Shown: positions 33,150 through 44,356 of the stretch, one piece after another
How the letters are laid out: each line of letters begins with the position of its first letter
Position numbering within the stretch: position 1 is the first letter of the stretch
DNA from: Cololabis saira
Lineage: Eukaryota > Chordata > Actinopteri > Beloniformes > Belonidae
Direction: 5' to 3'
NCBI RefSeq assembly: GCF_033807715.1
Contig: NC_084587.1
Location: forward strand, 10,076,863-10,140,862
Length of the DNA stretch: 64,000 bases
Program-made: the position numbers and the translations under genes
The notes under the pieces: generated by a model
The model's database searches: none
What the model was told of the DNA's origin: nothing
The model's input: the letters and a program-made list of their open reading frames with translations, nothing else

Positions 33150-33990
33150 TCCAGATCCCAGATCCATGTTGAGACTGTGTGTTTGGTTTCACTAAAACCA
33201 AACGCCCGACATTAAGTGGTGAACCCACTTTGCTTTTGGTCCGTCCAGAAGTCTTGTGGTTTGCTCTGATGCAGTTTCGTAAACCTCAGTCACGTTTCCG
33301 TGTTCTGTTGGAGACAGAAAAAGCTTTCTCTTGGCAGCGCCTGCAAACATGAATCTGGACATGTTCAGGTCGGCATGTATGGACTGCGGTGTGGGGGGGG
33401 CGGCGCTAACATTTTTCTCATGTTTTCACGTAGAAACATACAAAAACACGTGGGATCATTTTGTTACTGACGCTAATTTCCCTTCTGCAGCAGAGCTTTG
33501 TTATTGTTGTTCTGTCGGCTCTATTTTTATAAACAGTGACATGTAAAACTACTATAGTTAACCCACAAAAGGCCCAGTGGCAATTACACAAGGATGATGA
33601 AATTATAAAATTACTGGCCCGATACTGGCCGACGGACTAGTGAGAGACGGCTACATAATTATGGAGTTTGGCTGAACTATTCCTTATTTCTTCCTCCATC
33701 CACACATTAAAATTGGTCAACTACTTTCTCGGCTTGCCAGAAGTAAATAAAGGACTACTTACATCTGCATCCTGGAACATGTGGTCTGACATTTTGTTTG
33801 TACTCCTGCATTTGGGTCCTACAACCAAAACCCTTGCAGGTAAACCCAATGCTGACGCCCTTGTTGTACTGCAACCATGATGTTTGGACCAAAACGTCCA
33901 ATTGAAACGTTAGTAAACTGACCATTTAAAAGAAAAAAAAAAAAGGCACAACGCATTATACATTTACTCACACACACTACCACACATCCA
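33150..33990 (+). repeat. Direct duplicate segment, copy 1
   Basis: Shares about 800 bp, in the same order and orientation, with 36510-37750. Landmarks are ACGTTTCCGTGTTCTGTTGG, GAATCTGGACATGTTCAGGT and CTTATTTCTTCCTCCATCCA. No coding frame is conserved between the copies. Confidence 0.8.
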
Positions 33991-34851
33991 CAGACACCCA
34001 GACAGGGAGACCCTCTGGAAGCTACTCCGACACTACGAATTGACAGCCAAGATCGTGTCCATCATCAGGAATTCTTATGAGGGACTGACATGTAAGGTCA
34101 TCCACGGAGGACAGCTAACAGATGCATTCCAAGTGAGAACTCGAGTCAGACAAGGCTGTCTGCTGTCGCCCTTCCTCTTCTTGCTAGCGATTGACTGGAT
34201 AATGAAGATCTCCACCGCACAGAGAAGGAACGGCATTCAGTGGACTCCTTGGATGCAAATGGAGGACTTGGACTATGCCGATGACCTGGCACTGCTGTCC
34301 CACACTCAACATCAAATGCAGGAGAAGACCAACATCGTAGCAGCCACCTCAGCACAACTGGGAATCATCATCCAAGGGAAAGGGCAAAATCCTCAAGATC
34401 AATGTAGCCAAGGCCAACGCAATCACGCTGGAAGGGGAAGCACTGGAAGAAATCAAATCCTTCACCCACCTCTGCAGTGTAATTGGCAAAAAAGGTGGCA
34501 CAGACGCAGACGTGAAAGCACGAATCAGGGAAGCACGTGCAGCATTCGTACAACTACGGAAAATCTGGAACTCCAAAGAACTTACTACCAATACCAAAGT
34601 CAGATTCTTTAACACCAATGTCAAGGCAGTACTCCTATACAGAGCAGAAACATGGAGAACTACAGCTGCTACCACCAAGAAAGTACAGATTTTTATTAAC
34701 AGCTGCCTAAGGAAGATCCTCCACATCCGATGGCCAGACACCGTCAGCAACACTGAACTCTGGGGGAGAACAAACCAGCTAGAATAAATTAAGAAACGCA
34801 GATGGCGCTGGATATGCCATACCCTGCGAAAGCCCACAAATTCCATCATAA

Positions 34852-36241
34852 AGCCGGGCATACACTGTGCGATTATCGGCTCGTTTTGAGCCGATTTTCC
34901 AGTCGTGCGACTTTTTTTTGATCGGGCCAGATTTTGACCCAATCATTGCTCGTGCCTCGTGCAGTGTACGTGGGGTAACGACGAGAGATTAACACCTCAC
35001 GACGAGCTCCCGATCACGAATCGTGAGGTCGCAAGAAAATCTAGCATGTTTGAAATTCTCGTGAAGGAGTCGCACAGTTGAAGCAGTGCTGCGACCCGAT
35101 TTACCTCATCCTTTCGCAGAGAGCATGCGCAATATCTGATGTCACCTCAAAAACTATTATTTGTAGTTTAAGTGTTGCAAATTCACATTACAAATCATGT
35201 TTTAATAGCAAAAAAAAGACCGCATTTCCACGTATGGTGCGGGTCGCCGCGTACCCTGCGCCGTAGGCTCTGCGTTGGTTTAACACGGAACCATAAATCA
35301 GCCTTCAGTGTGTGCGCTGTCTGCTGTAGGCCGTCAGGTCACCCACCTTTTCGTTTCATCTCGTTCCCACCTCCTGCGTGTAAATTCTTTTCACTTTAAA
35401 AAAAAGAGCATAGGATAAAAGTTTGAACTCGGATTTTTGGGAAGTATTTTCAAGATCGTTATTTTAATAGCGGGACTATTTCCAGCGGCGCCTGTGTCGA
35501 GGAGCGCTTCGACACAGGCGCCGCTGGACCAATAAGGTGATCGCGCTGGACCAATAACAGCGGCCCCTGATGTAAACAAACCTGACGTCATACAATGTTG
35601 GCGCCTCGTCTTCCCAAATATGTAGAAAAATACAATATAATGAGCCGAAAAGTGCACAAAAATGACTAAAACAGTGTTATATGACGCCACAATGAAGATG
35701 AATTATAAACTAAAGTGAAATAATAAAAATCGCCCATAATGTGATTTCGTTTTTATCATTGTGCTGTACTGTTCGGAACAACTCTTTTTTCTCTTCTCAT
35801 TTTGCTGGGACGCCGGGTTCCTCCGCGAGACACAACTTTTGCGGTATGCGTTCATTGTTATGTCTAAAAATGATGCGCAGTGCCGACCCAATCACAAACG
35901 GTACAGATATTTTGGGATTTTTTAAATATATATATATAAAAAAATAAAATTATAAAAAAATAAAGGATCCCATAACCTTTGATCAAATGGGCAGGACCCA
36001 CGTTTGGGCTGGAACAGCCTACCCGTGCCCCAGAACCAGCCTCGAGTTCCAGTACACAGAAGTCCGACGGGAGGATAATGATCGTATAGTGTGACCAGAC
36101 GGGTCACATCCGAGCATCGGCTCGTACAGTGTGAGAACATAAATCGTGGGGTGTGAACTTTTGAACTCCGCGATCTAGTTGTGCAGTGTGAGATGGGGCA
36201 GTCTCATACGATTCAAAATATCGCACAGTGTATGCCCGGCT
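34852..36241. mobile_element. PIF/Harbinger-type TIR element inserted in the RT relic
   Basis: Ends AGCCGGGCATACACTGTGCG and CGCACAGTGTATGCCCGGCT are perfect inverted repeats flanked by TAA (34849-34851, 36242-36244). 1390 bp without an open transposase. It contains a fold-back arm (about 35250-35306) and a perfect 19-bp palindrome. Confidence 0.88.
35482..35527. repeat. Perfect 19-bp-arm hairpin
   Basis: CCAGCGGCGCCTGTGTCGA (35482-35500) and TCGACACAGGCGCCGCTGG (35509-35527) pair without mismatch across an 8-base loop. Confidence 0.95.
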
Positions 36242-36302
36242 TAAGACAAGCCCTTAAATGGAACCCACAGGGAAAGCGGAAAAGGGGTCACCCAAGAAAC
36301 AC

Positions 36303-36480
36303 CTAAGTAAGTACCACACATCACACACTCTCCAACCTGCACCCATCACTGTCTTGTCTCCCCTTTCCTACTTTTTCACGCTCCACGTTTGGTGATCTTA
36401 GTCCTCTTTTTTGTTTTCTCCTTTCTCATTCCTTTTTGTGAGGGACTAATAAAATATATCCCAGATCTCAGAACCCAGAA
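36303..36480 (+). repeat. LINE 3' UTR fragment
   Basis: Follows the RT relic directly and ends GAGGGACTAATAAAATATA. The same tail is seen at 38754-38773, showing it is the 3' terminus of that LINE family. Confidence 0.6.
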
Positions 36481-36509
36481 CCCAGAAACCAGAACCCAGA
36501 TCACCTCCT

Positions 36510-37750
36510 CGTCCCCCGCCATGCTTGAGACTCTGTGTTTGGTTTCCACTAAACAAAACGCCTGACATTAAGTGGTGAACCCACTTTGCTTTGGCCCGGT
36601 CCGTCCAGAAGTCTTGTGGTTTGCTCAGATGAAGTTTCGTAAACCTCAGTCACGTTTCCGTGTTCTGTTGGAGACAGAAAAAGCTTTCTCTTGGCAGCGC
36701 CTGCAAACATGAATCTGGACATGTTCAGGTCGGCATGTATAGACTGCGGTGTGGGGGGGGCGGCGTGAACATTTTTCTCATGTTTTCACGTAGAAACATA
36801 CGAAAACACGTGGGATCATTTAGAGCTTTGTTATTGTTGTTCTGTTGGCTCTGTTTTTATAAACAGTGACATGTAAAACTACCCAGGGGCCCTTACACAA
36901 GGATTATGAAATTATAAAATTACTGGCCCGATACTAGTCCACAGACTAGTGAGAGACGGCTACATAATTATGGAGTTTGACTGAACTATTCCTTATTTCT
37001 TCCTCCATCCACACATTAAAATTGCTCAACTACTTTCTCAGCTTGCCAGAAGTAAATACAGGACTACATATATCTGCATCCTGGAACATGTTTGGAATTC
37101 AAACAACATTTTGTCTGTACTCCTGCCAACTACATCTACTACATTTGGGTCCTACAACCAAAACCCTTGCAGGTAAACCTGATGCTGACTGAAAAACAAG
37201 TGGGTGTTACTCCGTATACGTGTGGACACCCTTGTTGTAGTGAGACCAGAGGTGGAAAAAGTACAAAAATATTGTACTTAAGTAAAAGTACAAATTTTCT
37301 GCTTGAAAATTACTTAAGTAAAAGTAAAAGGTACCCATTAAGAAAATTACTTAAGTAAAAGTACAAAAGTACCTCAAATTAAATATAATAAAGTACCAAA
37401 AGTACATGGTGTAAAATGTACTTAAGTACAAAAGTAAAAAGAACGAAGTAAAAGTAAAAGTACAGAAAAATGAAAGCATCAATAAAAGTACAAATTTTTA
37501 AAAATCTTACTTAAGTACAATAACGAAGTACTTGTACTTCGTTACTTTACACCACTGAGTGAGACCATGATGTTTTGACAAAAACGTTCATTGAGACGTT
37601 ATTAAACTGACCGTATAAAAAAAAAAAAAGGCCTTTCATCCTCAACACACTGCACCCCCCTTCTTTTCTTATTATAAATACCTGACTGTCTTATGTCTCT
37701 TTTCTTTTGAGCAAAACACATTATACATTTACTCACACACACTACAACAC
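36510..37750 (+). repeat. Direct duplicate segment, copy 2
   Basis: Second copy of 33150-33990, interrupted by the hAT element at 37247-37557. Small indels distinguish it (for example extra sequence near 37188-37230). Confidence 0.8.
37247..37557. mobile_element. Short non-autonomous hAT (CAGAGGTGG termini)
   Basis: Starts CAGAGGTGGAAAAAGTAC and ends TTACACCACTG, with a perfect 8-bp duplication AGTGAGAC (37239-37246, 37558-37565). Made of AAGTAAAAGTAC repeats. It is absent from the duplicate at 33150-33990, so it inserted after the duplication. Confidence 0.88.
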
Positions 37751-37847
37751 ATCCCACATTCTCCAAACTGCACCAGTTTTCGTGATCTTAGTTCTCTTCG
37801 GCAGAATTTTTTCTCTCTTTTTTTTCTTCTTTTTTTTTTTATTTAAA

Positions 37848-38711
37848 GCAGAACAATGTAACTTTTCCACCTTAATATAATATTTCCAGAGTCATTGTGA
37901 TGGTACATCAACTTACAACAGGTTTAATGACACCTCTGTCATGGTCTGAGGGGTCTGTATCGCCTTCACTGGTACTATGTAACTTTGAGGAGCATGGTAG
38001 GAACCCTGCCACACTACTGATAAAGCACTACCGCTTTTGTCCAAAGGAGCCGCCAAACTCAACAAAAGCTGAAAGTTACATTGTGCTGCTTTAACCTTTA
38101 TTTACCCAGGCAAGCAAACTCAGAAAAGCTGAAAGTTACGTTGTGCTGCTTTAATAAACCCGTGTTTTGATCCGACGCCCGTCTGTGTGCGTGTTTGTTT
38201 GTTTACTGAGGAACGTTATGTTTGGTCGTTACAGCCGCGATCCAACCGAGCCGACGACTCTTTTACTCTTTTACTCTGTTATATCAGATACTTGGCCTCC
38301 GTGGTTCTGCCTCCGAGCAGGAAAGCGGTGAAAAGTTAAACCATTAGCGATCTTTTCCCCACGTCTGTTACAGTACGTGTGGAGCTGCTGCTGCCATAAC
38401 ACAGCAACGGGTTACCAGCTTCTGCTGAGCTCTGTGCTCCACGCCCCGCCCATTTTCGTCTCGACTACGAATCGGGAAGGAGGGGGAAGTGACATATGCC
38501 GTAAAGCAGTCAAAGCCGTAAAAATGTGTAGTTTTTTAGTGTGGCAGGGTTCCTACCATGCACCTCAAAGTTACATAGTGCCAGTGAAGGCGATACAGAC
38601 CCCTCAGACCATGACAGAGGTTCATTAAACCTGTTGTAAGTTGATGTTCCATCACAATGACTCTAGAAATATGATATTAAGGTGGAAAAGTTACGTGGTG
38701 TCGCTTTAAGA
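37848..38711. mobile_element. TIR element (TAAAGC..GCTTTAA), copy 2, with long inverted arms
   Basis: About 170 bp at the left (from 37848, AACTTTTCCACCTTAATAT..) is repeated inverted at the right (38541-38711, ..ATATTAAGGTGGAAAAGTTA). The interior shares blocks with 29504-30824. It interrupts LINE 3' UTR sequence that resumes at 38750. Confidence 0.7.
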
Positions 38712-38779
38712 ACAAATTCTTATTTGCAAATGCAGCCTGTCCTTTCCTTTTCGTGAGGGACTAATAAAATATAGTAGAC

Positions 38780-39294
38780 TGCCAAGAAGGCTGGTGAAAG
38801 AGACACACTCACGCACATACCCATGCACACATACACAAAAAAAAACCTTGTTTTAAGATTAAAATGCATATATTTGCTTTAGGTTTTTACCAAACTTGGT
38901 ATTTACCATTAATACATATGCAGACAAAGTGGAAAAAAAAGGGCCTTAATACGTCGCCATTAGATGGGCTTTGAGGCGTGACATCACAAGGGGGTGATGG
39001 GTGTGAGCCGTTGCCATGGAACCATCATAAGTGTCTGTACCGTCAATCTTCTTACACGTGAACTGTCTTGATCACACCTAAATGGATCAGCGCTACTGAA
39101 GCTAAGTACGTTGTTTTTGTTGTTGTTGACAGTGCTAACATAATATTTAAATTTAGTCTCTGTTGGACTAAATTCTTTTTAAGTCAGAGGATTATGTAAG
39201 CTCATTAAAGGGTTCTAAAAACGTTGCCGGCGTTGCCAGCAGCATCAAAGGCAAGAGGTGAAAGAGCTGAAAATGGTGAACGGGTTAGAGGTCT
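38780..39294. other. Gene-free intergenic stretch
   Basis: No exon or recognised repeat other than a short CA-rich patch near 38800. Confidence 0.4.
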
Positions 39295-39302
39295 GTTGGG
39301 AC

Positions 39303-40019
39303 TAGGGCTGGAATTGAGGGGGGATGAGAGGGGATGGCATCCCCCCCTGAAATAAAAACGGTCAAAATCATCCCCCCTGTAAAACTGACATCCCTCCTTT
39401 CCATCCCTTATGTCATTTCATCAATGAATGTGGTTTTACTGCTATTTCAACATTTAGAGTCATCACCAGAAAAATAACTTATTTGACAATTTTCACCTGT
39501 TTCAAGTAAATTTTCACTTGAAATAAGTAGGAAAATCTGCCAATGGGGCAAGATTTATCTTCTCATTACAAGCAATACAATCTTGTTCCACTGGCAGATT
39601 TTTCTACTTATTTTAAGTGAAAATCTACTTGAAACAGGTGAAAATTGTTGTTTTTTTCCAGTGATGAGTCTTGTTTAATGAGTAATGAGATTTTTTTTAC
39701 TAAAATGATAAATAAGACAAATATTCTTGTTAAGATTTTGAGTTTTTGCAGTGATCCATTTTACTTATCCTGTGAAGGACAGAGTCATATTGATAAGTTC
39801 AGAAAACTGTTTTTTATTGTTGTGTTTTGATGTATTTGATGTAAGCCCAGTGGATATTTAAAGCTTACAGAAGGCTGCATTTAACTGCTGCTATGTCATT
39901 CCTGCAGTATTACTGCCGGTGTTTTGGTCAGTGCTATTATTTGTAATATATTATATTATTTGTAATCAGCACAAATTATCTGTCCCTATATGATAAAATA
40001 TGATACAACTCGAGTACTG
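39303..40019 (+). mobile_element. Composite non-autonomous hAT element C
   Basis: The right terminus CAACTCGAGTACTG and the degraded left terminus TAGGGCTGGAATTG are flanked by a perfect 8-bp duplication GTTGGGAC (39295-39302, 40020-40027). It contains the same embedded MITE hairpin (39455-39757) as elements A and B. Confidence 0.88.
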
Positions 40020-40344
40020 GTTGGGACCAGCCATCATTCGGGGTGTCAATCACGGCTCACGGTTGCAGGCCAGTCGCACGCCAGCCGAGGGTTGACCAGC
40101 TGATATCTAATAATAATTAATATTATTATATCTGCTGGCAGCACTTGTTTTGGTGTCGACATTTGAAATGAAGATGTTTGACCGAATTTGATCAGTTTTG
40201 ATGTAAGGTGATATTAATTAGCATAATAGTTATATGGCAACCCGTGCTAAGAGCGTTAGCCTAGCGTTAACTGAACTAAAGTGGGTGTGTTCCAGTCAGC
40301 TTTCATGCCTGTTTCACCATAATACTGCACATTGAGAGGAAAAA

Positions 40345-40687
40345 TGTCAGGGTTTGACATTTCCCCCAGTTTGTGTTTTCTGTTCTGCCCCGCCTGTTTT
40401 CCATCTGCCCTGATTGTTCGCACCTGCTGTGTCTCGTTATCCCCTGTGTATATCTGGTCTGGTCTTTCCCTTGCTCCCTGTCGGTCCGTACTGTTTGCTC
40501 CCTCCATGTTGTCTCCTCCTCCTCCTCCTCCCTCCTTGTCAGTTTTGTCATTCATGATCCTGGTCCTTTTTTTGATCCTGCTCGGCAGCGTTTTTGGTTC
40601 TTGCTTTTTTGTTAAATAAAACCCCGTTTTTGGAACTCCTGCCTCCCGCTCTCCTGCTTTTGGGTCCTAAACAACCACACTCTGACA
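40345..40687 (+). mobile_element. Solo LTR
   Basis: 343 bp starting TGTCAGGGTTTGACAT and ending CACTCTGACA (TG..CA), with an internal AATAAA at about 40614-40619 and AAAAA on both sides as a possible 5-bp duplication. No gag or pol sequence adjoins. Gypsy or retroviral origin cannot be told from the LTR alone. Confidence 0.7.
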
Positions 40688-41121
40688 AAAAAGAGGCTTC
40701 AAAAGCATTCTTTGATGCTGGTGATGATGTCACCGCAGGGTTGTGCAGTTCTTCTTATACAGTCCTTGTTTTTATGTCATCAGGAGTCCAAATGTTCCTG
40801 TTTAGGCCCCTCGAACCTTGTTGACATCTGTAACCTTGTCTATTTCAGGTGCGAATGATGACTTCTATTTGGCCCTTCTGCATATAAATTCCAGTTTGGG
40901 GCATTTTCCCTTTTTAAGACACTTTCAAGTCTTCTTGGTCTTCCAGTTTTAGTTGTTGCTCACATTTTAGACACAGACACAAGTAACGTTTTGGCCAGAA
41001 TCGGCATTTTATGTTCTTGACGGAGTCTACAGCACTTTCATTTGTCTAACAACCTGGATGTTATACACTTACACGTTGATGTGGACACACAGACATTTGT
41101 TCTGTGGAAAATATTCAAACA

Positions 41122-41632
41122 TTTATTGCTTTCTCACATAATGGTTTCTCTCGACTGGGAAACAGAGTTGATCTTATTTGTTGAAGCATGAAGTGAGTTA
41201 GATTTTTCTCATGAAAACAAAATGTGATTTTAGCAGAACAACAAGAAAGAGACATCTGTGCATGTTGAATCAGCAGTTTCGCAGGAAGGAGGTGAAAATA
41301 ACAGAAATCAAATCCTCCGAAAAGAAAATACAGAATTCCATTTGTTGTTTATTTTCCCTTCTGGGCTAAAAAGCACTGGTTTAAGTGATGGGAGAGAGAG
41401 GGAGAGAGGGATGAGAAAAGGGTGATGGAAACTGGGACGAAGGAAGAGGGAAAAAAATAAAGTGCATGAGGGTGCGGGATTTCTTTTTCTTTTGTTTTTT
41501 TTTCCAGGTGAAATGTTTACAACATTAAATGCTGCCTCCTTATTACAGCAAGATTATATGCTTCTCCGTCAATAGTAGGACCACAGGAGGCGGGGGGGGT
41601 GCAGGAAGGAGAGGAAAACGGGAGAGAGACGG
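41122..41632 (-). other. pde6h: pde6h copy 1 3' UTR with candidate poly(A) signals
   Basis: AATAAA on the minus strand occurs at 41353-41348 and 41127-41122, about 280 and 505 nt after the stop. Which is used cannot be told from sequence. Confidence 0.55.
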
Positions 41633-41963
41633 CTAGACGATGCCGTACTTGGCCAGGTCGCTGAGCTCCATGTCGCCGAAGGCCTCCCATGGGCAGACCA
41701 CGGTGATGTCTGTGCCCAGGCCCTCCATGCCGGGGATGTCGTCCCCGAATCTGGATCGGAGAGACAAGAAGCGTCGATGGGTACAAGCGAGAACACAAGA
41801 CCCCACCTGACTGTATTTATGTCATTTAGAAACAGATAATGACGGCGGGAACGTCTCACCCCTTCTGGCCTGGCTTGGGGGCCTTGCTCTTGAAGGTGCG
41901 GGCTGTCCTCTGCTTGAACTTGGGTGGGGCCTTCTTGTCAGCGGGAGTTGCGACGTCTGCCAT
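41633..41963 (-). CDS. pde6h: Cone cGMP phosphodiesterase 6 inhibitory gamma subunit, copy 1
   Basis: Inhibitory subunit of photoreceptor PDE6; it occupies the catalytic site until transducin removes it during the light response. Coding exons are 41963-41860 (104 nt) and 41750-41633 (118 nt), separated by a 109-nt GT-AG intron, giving 73 residues. Visible parts: a short N terminus with a TP motif (residues 6-7), a basic central segment [18 protein letters not shown] (13-30), then [16 protein letters not shown] and the inhibitory C terminus ending LAKYGIV. Human PDE6H has 83 residues and PDE6G 87, so the N terminus is shorter. PDE6H rather than PDE6G is favoured by the neighbouring erp27 (ERP27 and PDE6H are close on human 12p12.3). 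A non-coding first exon lies at about 43305-43253. It differs from copy 2 at nine coding bases and one residue (Ala21). Confidence 0.93.
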
Positions 41964-42044
41964 TTTTGTTTAGTTGCTGAAGAAGAAGAAAGAGGAAGAG
42001 CAAATCGAATGAGTTTACTTCCAAAACTCGGCATCGAAACATTT

Positions 42045-42366
42045 ACTGGCACCCTAGTTGTCCTGTCACTTTAAAAACCCCATATTGTACATTTCAGTTT
42101 ATACATTTTATTGTATCTGTCCTAAGTCATCCTACGTCACTTTTTGTAAAGACTCATATCCGGCACTTTAAAACCTCATATTGTACATTTCTGTTTATAC
42201 ATTTTATTCTATCTCTTATTTTATCTCTTATATATTTGTTTGTTTTTATATTTTTACATTTTTATTCTTATTGTATTGCAGCAATCACCACAACAAATTC
42301 CTTGTGTGTGTTAACAAACTTGGCAATAAATCCTTTTCTGATTCTGATTCTGATTCTGATTCTGGA
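42045..42366 (+). mobile_element. LINE 3' end with hexamer tail
   Basis: Ends in AATAAATCCTTTTCTGATTC.., a tail of four to five TTCTGA units typical of some fish LINEs. Two similar blocks (CATATTGTACATTTC) occur at about 42080 and 42177. It lies in pde6h copy 1 intron 1, antisense to the gene. Confidence 0.65.
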
Positions 42367-42442
42367 AGCATCGTAACTTCTGGTCTTTTTTTCTGAGAGA
42401 CTCGTTGCCATGAAACTGGCCTCAGTTCAGTCTTCAGATAAG

Positions 42443-42531
42443 TTAAGGCTATTAAACCACTAATCACTTTGAGCATATGCCTCTCTCATGTCTTTATCCA
42501 ACTCTCCATCAATCTAACAGGTAATCAGACT
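42443..42531 (+). repeat. 89-bp direct repeat, unit 1
   Basis: From TTAAGGCTATTAAACC to GGTAATCAGACT. Unit 2 (42954-43042) has the same length with three mismatches. A MITE lies between them. Confidence 0.92.
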
Positions 42532-42951
42532 AGGGCAGGGCGATTTTGGAAAAAAATAAAATCCCGATTTTCTTCTCTGAAAACCCGATTTTCGATTTCG
42601 ATTTCGATTTTTTTGGTAAAACTACAAAAGACAATGGAATAAATTGTTTCAAATATTTTATCTTTATTTTTAAAGAAAAATAGCAAACTAATTTCCCCAT
42701 TGGGAATGAAGTGCAATTGAAAGATACTGTAAATCCTCCTTGAGTTTAGTAAAGTGACAACATTTACAATTTTCTTGACCAAACAAAGATGACTAGACGA
42801 GCTCTGTCTGTAATGCAGCCAGCTCTCTTCTTCTTTTCCAGCTATATGAAAAAGAGAGAGGAAAATCGATTTTCCGATTTTCCTTTTTTTAACATCGTCT
42901 TGATTAAAAAAATCCGATTTAGATTTAAAATCGAGTAATCGCCCAGCCCTA
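42531..42951. mobile_element. hAT-like MITE between duplicated flanks
   Basis: Ends TAGGGCAGGGCGATTTTG and GTAATCGCCCAGCCCTA are inverted repeats and the interior holds CGATTT runs. The immediate 8-bp flanks do not match; instead each side carries an 89-bp repeat unit. Confidence 0.72.
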
Positions 42952-42953
42952 AA

Positions 42954-43042
42954 TTAAGGCTATGAAACCACTAATCACTGTGAGCATATGCCTCTCTCAT
43001 GTCTTTATCCACCTCTCCATCAATCTAACAGGTAATCAGACT
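42954..43042 (+). repeat. 89-bp direct repeat, unit 2
   Basis: Second unit, from TTAAGGCTATGAAACC to GGTAATCAGACT, abutting the right end of the MITE. Confidence 0.92.
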
Positions 43043-43252
43043 GATCACAATGGCTAAAAGCATGAATCTGATTGATAAAATGCTCTAAATCATCTTAATC
43101 TGAAGCACTAATGGTGATGAAGACTTTGGGTTGACAGAATAAAAAACCTCAGCCTTTCGGTCCTGTAGTAAAATAGTTTAAGAGTCTGAGGCAACAGGCC
43201 GTCCTCTCAGGCCTCCACACAGCTCCAGGGAAAAACAGGCTTCTCATCTCAC

Positions 43253-43305
43253 CTGTGGTGGAGCGTTGCTCTGAAGATTCGGTGATGCTGTGGGTTCCTG
43301 GTGGA
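43253..43305 (-). other. pde6h: pde6h copy 1 non-coding first exon (predicted)
   Basis: Ends at a clear donor CACCACAG|GTGAGATGAG, and the next exon has an acceptor at 41977 (CTTCTTCTTCAG) 13 nt before the ATG. Its start is placed about 30 nt downstream of a TTTAAAA box; the exact start site is inferred. Confidence 0.6.
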
Positions 43306-43331
43306 GTGACTCTCTGGGCGCCGGCGCTTCT

Positions 43332-43358
43332 TTTTAAAGTCCACCGAGCTGCTAATCC
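43332..43358 (-). promoter_or_regulatory. pde6h: pde6h copy 1 core promoter: GGATTAG site plus TATA-like box
   Basis: On the gene strand GGATTAG (43358-43352) precedes TTTAAAA (43338-43332) by 13 bp. GGATTA/TAATCC is the preferred site of the photoreceptor homeoproteins CRX and OTX. Copy 2 has the same motif in the same orientation. Confidence 0.55.
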
Positions 43359-43359
43359 G

Positions 43360-44294
43360 CTCACGTCGTCCCTCCTCCATGTGGCGGCTCCGCTGAGCCC
43401 TCCTCTGCAGCTCAGCCACAAATAGGCAAGATAAAGGACAGCTCGTATGTAAACACCAGGAGTATTTTGAGGCGGACGTGCCGCTCAACGTGCAAATCCA
43501 GGTGTGCAAAGAATCTGAGGAGTTGAGCTAACTGTAGCTGACTGAGAGATGGGAGCATGAATAAAATCAGCTGGAGCAGCCTTTAAATGTTTACAGTTAT
43601 AGTTTCTATCAATACACAAAAACACACAACGTTAGGAAGGTTCACATGAAAAGTCTTTTTTTTGTAATCGGCATCACCCACTCAACTAAAACAGAATTTA
43701 TTCCTAAAGGTGATGTTCTTCACAAATGAAACTGAAAATGATCATTTCTGATAAAGAAACAAAATAAAGATGAATAAATAAATAACTGCTCAAACACATT
43801 TAAAAAAGAACAATTGATGCAGTCGTTTTAATGCATCATGCATTTGGCATCTGTGATCTTGTGTTTTCTCTGCGTAGCGTCATCATATCGAAAAAAGATT
43901 TAAGAAAAGGCTGTGCATGATGTCTAATAGATAGATAGATAGGCTGAAAAACACTTTCGACTTGAAGAAAAACTCATCAACACTTCAACGCAGGACAGAC
44001 CTAAAAGGTCCAAAATAAAGGGAGTATACAAAGATTTTCATCAGTGTGCCGTCATTGAACAATTATGTCCTGTTTTCAGAGCTGGATTCATTGTGGAATT
44101 AAGGAAAGTTTCAGTTCATCAAATGAAAATAAATAAGTTGCAGTTCATCAAATGACCACTGGGGGGCTTCAAAAGGGAGTCAATCTGGCGTCTAAATATT
44201 TTTAGCCTGGTACAAAAAAAAAAAACATTTTTTGCATCCCCGTAACTAGATTTCTCATTAATGAAAACTTCAGGTTATTCATTTTTAAGTGTTG

Positions 44295-44356
<62 letters not shown>

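Larger units (their letters stand above)
33991..36302 (+). pseudogene. Non-LTR retrotransposon reverse transcriptase relic, split by a Harbinger element
   Basis: Plus-strand frame 34040-34380 encodes RT palm motifs: VRQGCLLSPFLFLLAIDW and the catalytic DYADDLALLSHT. A frameshift near 34380 moves the rest to another frame (KVRFFNTNVKAVLLYRAETW .. FINSCLRKILHIRWPD), and a TAA stop follows at 34785. After the insertion at 34852-36241 the C-terminal WNPQGKRKRGHP continues. It is 5'-truncated and dead. The clade is not assigned. Confidence 0.82.
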
